Assembly: GCF_003002915.1 (NCBI RefSeq)
Contig: NZ_PVTG01000005.1
Coordinates: 209,652-273,651 of the forward strand
Length of the DNA stretch: 64,000 nt
Direction: 5' to 3'
From: Geodermatophilus tzadiensis
Lineage (GTDB): Bacteria; Actinomycetota; Actinomycetes; Mycobacteriales; Geodermatophilaceae
The first letter of the stretch is position 1; each line of letters starts with the position of its first letter. A model generated the notes under the pieces. That model was given only the letters and a program-made list of their open reading frames with translations. It had not been told where the DNA came from and ran no database searches. Positions 63,453 to 64,000 of the stretch are shown piece after piece. The position numbers and the translations under genes were made by a program.

Positions 63453-64000
63453 ATGACCGGGACCACGTCCGAGGGCAGGCAGCTGCTACCGCGCTACCTC
63501 CGCGAACCCGACGCCACGCGGACCCCCGTCGGCTTCCCGGAGTACCGGAGCACCGGGTTGCGGGCGCCGCTGCGCACGCCGGTGGACCTGCCGCACCGGT
63601 TGACCGAGGTGACCGGTCCGGTGCTGGGGGAGGACCGGGTGCTGCCCACCGACGCCGACCTCACGTGGCGCAACGGCGGTGAGGCGGTCGGCCAGCGGAT
63701 CCTGGTGCACGGGCGGGTGCTCGACAGTGGCGGGCGGCCGGTGCCCGGTGCGCTGGTGGAGGTGTGGCAGGCGAATGCGGCGGGGCGGTACCGGCACGTG
63801 GTGGACAACTGGCCGGCGCCGTTGGATGCGCACTTCGACGGGTTGGGCCGGGTGGTCACCGACAGCCTGGGCCGGTACGAGTTCCTGACGATCAAGCCGG
63901 GGGCGTATCCGTGGGGCAACCACCACAACGCGTGGCGGCCGGCGCACATCCACTTCTCGCTGTTCGGGCGGGCGTTCACCCAGCGCCTGGTGACGCAGAT
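63453..64000 (+). CDS. pcaH: Protocatechuate 3,4-dioxygenase beta subunit, 5' part
   Basis: Intradiol ring-cleavage dioxygenase subunit that, with PcaG, opens protocatechuate to 3-carboxymuconate. The first 182 codons are present and the gene runs off the right edge. LPRYLREPDATRTPVGFPEY is the PcaH N-terminus; GQRILVHGRVLDSGGRPVPG, ALVEVWQANAAGRYRH and HHNAWRPAHIHFSLFG hold the metal His and Tyr positions of the family. ATG 63453. From about 63710 the codons switch to G- and T-ending types, unlike the C-ending habit of the first part and the rest of the window. Confidence 0.94.
   Translation, partial: MTGTTSEGRQLLPRYLREPDATRTPVGFPEYRSTGLRAPLRTPVDLPHRLTEVTGPVLGEDRVLPTDADLTWRNGGEAVGQRILVHGRVLDSGGRPVPGALVEVWQANAAGRYRHVVDNWPAPLDAHFDGLGRVVTDSLGRYEFLTIKPGAYPWGNHHNAWRPAHIHFSLFGRAFTQRLVTQ

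Overview
The window is very GC-rich actinobacterial chromosome. GTG starts are frequent and third codon positions are almost all G or C. The gene set points to Frankia/Geodermatophilales-type actinobacteria such as Geodermatophilaceae (Blastococcus, Geodermatophilus, Modestobacter): a mabA-inhA-hemH block laid out as in Mycobacterium, a SigF stress module, bacterial NHEJ, F420/FMN flavoenzymes and a c-di-AMP riboswitch. The genus is inference. No tRNA, rRNA, CRISPR array, transposase or prophage was recognised; this is a core-type chromosome segment.

Layout. 1-7815: a truncated P450, a zinc-ribbon protein and a patatin lipase, then a fatty-acid/heme/membrane block (mabA, inhA, hemH, methyltransferase, an unknown minus-strand gene, NfeD, SPFH) whose order recalls Rv1483-Rv1488. 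7820-13050: a general-stress island with rsbW-sigF behind a SigF-type promoter, a divergent PP2C-kinase-STAS protein, topoisomerase IB and a separate STAS antagonist. 13329-17737: two small unknowns, then ku with LigD ligase and polymerase as separate genes. 17799-25329: purU, catalase with a SigF-like promoter, PAC2, an AI-2E-type permease and several small unknowns. 25390-31877: dienelactone hydrolase, ankyrin protein, second AI-2E permease, P-loop kinase, DUF350, fabG, SGNH hydrolase and an F420-reductase-like protein. 31975-44587: a large FAD/Fe-S oxidoreductase, cupin, MFS/TetR/MFS, gluconokinase, GltS-like FMN protein and a flavin reductase/LLM monooxygenase pair. 44832-50512: DivIVA-like protein, c-di-AMP riboswitch with a lytic-enzyme gene, methyltransferase, lipoprotein, VOC and pentapeptide proteins. 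50632-56646: pntAB transhydrogenase and two acyl-CoA dehydrogenases. 56754-64000: MFS, DUF3616, zinc finger, RNase Z, then the aromatic pathway pobA, an IclR regulator and the start of pcaH.

How the genes work together. SigF, RsbW, the PP2C/kinase/STAS protein and the STAS protein form a partner-switching circuit; the catalase is a plausible target. Ku, ligase and polymerase would seal double-strand breaks. PobA makes protocatechuate, which PcaGH cleaves, under the IclR regulator. PntAB supplies NADPH.

The least explained material is in the intergenic DNA. (i) At least four hairpins lie just downstream of + strand stop codons; they share a core and usually a tail, while their outer arms differ in sequence yet stay complementary. 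(ii) Two long inverted repeats, about 11 kb apart, each carry the last codons and the TAG stop of their flanking genes; three unrelated proteins therefore end in Gln-Ala. (iii) Short direct repeats duplicate gene ends with their stop codons. (iv) A 20-codon reading frame sits directly behind the c-di-AMP riboswitch.
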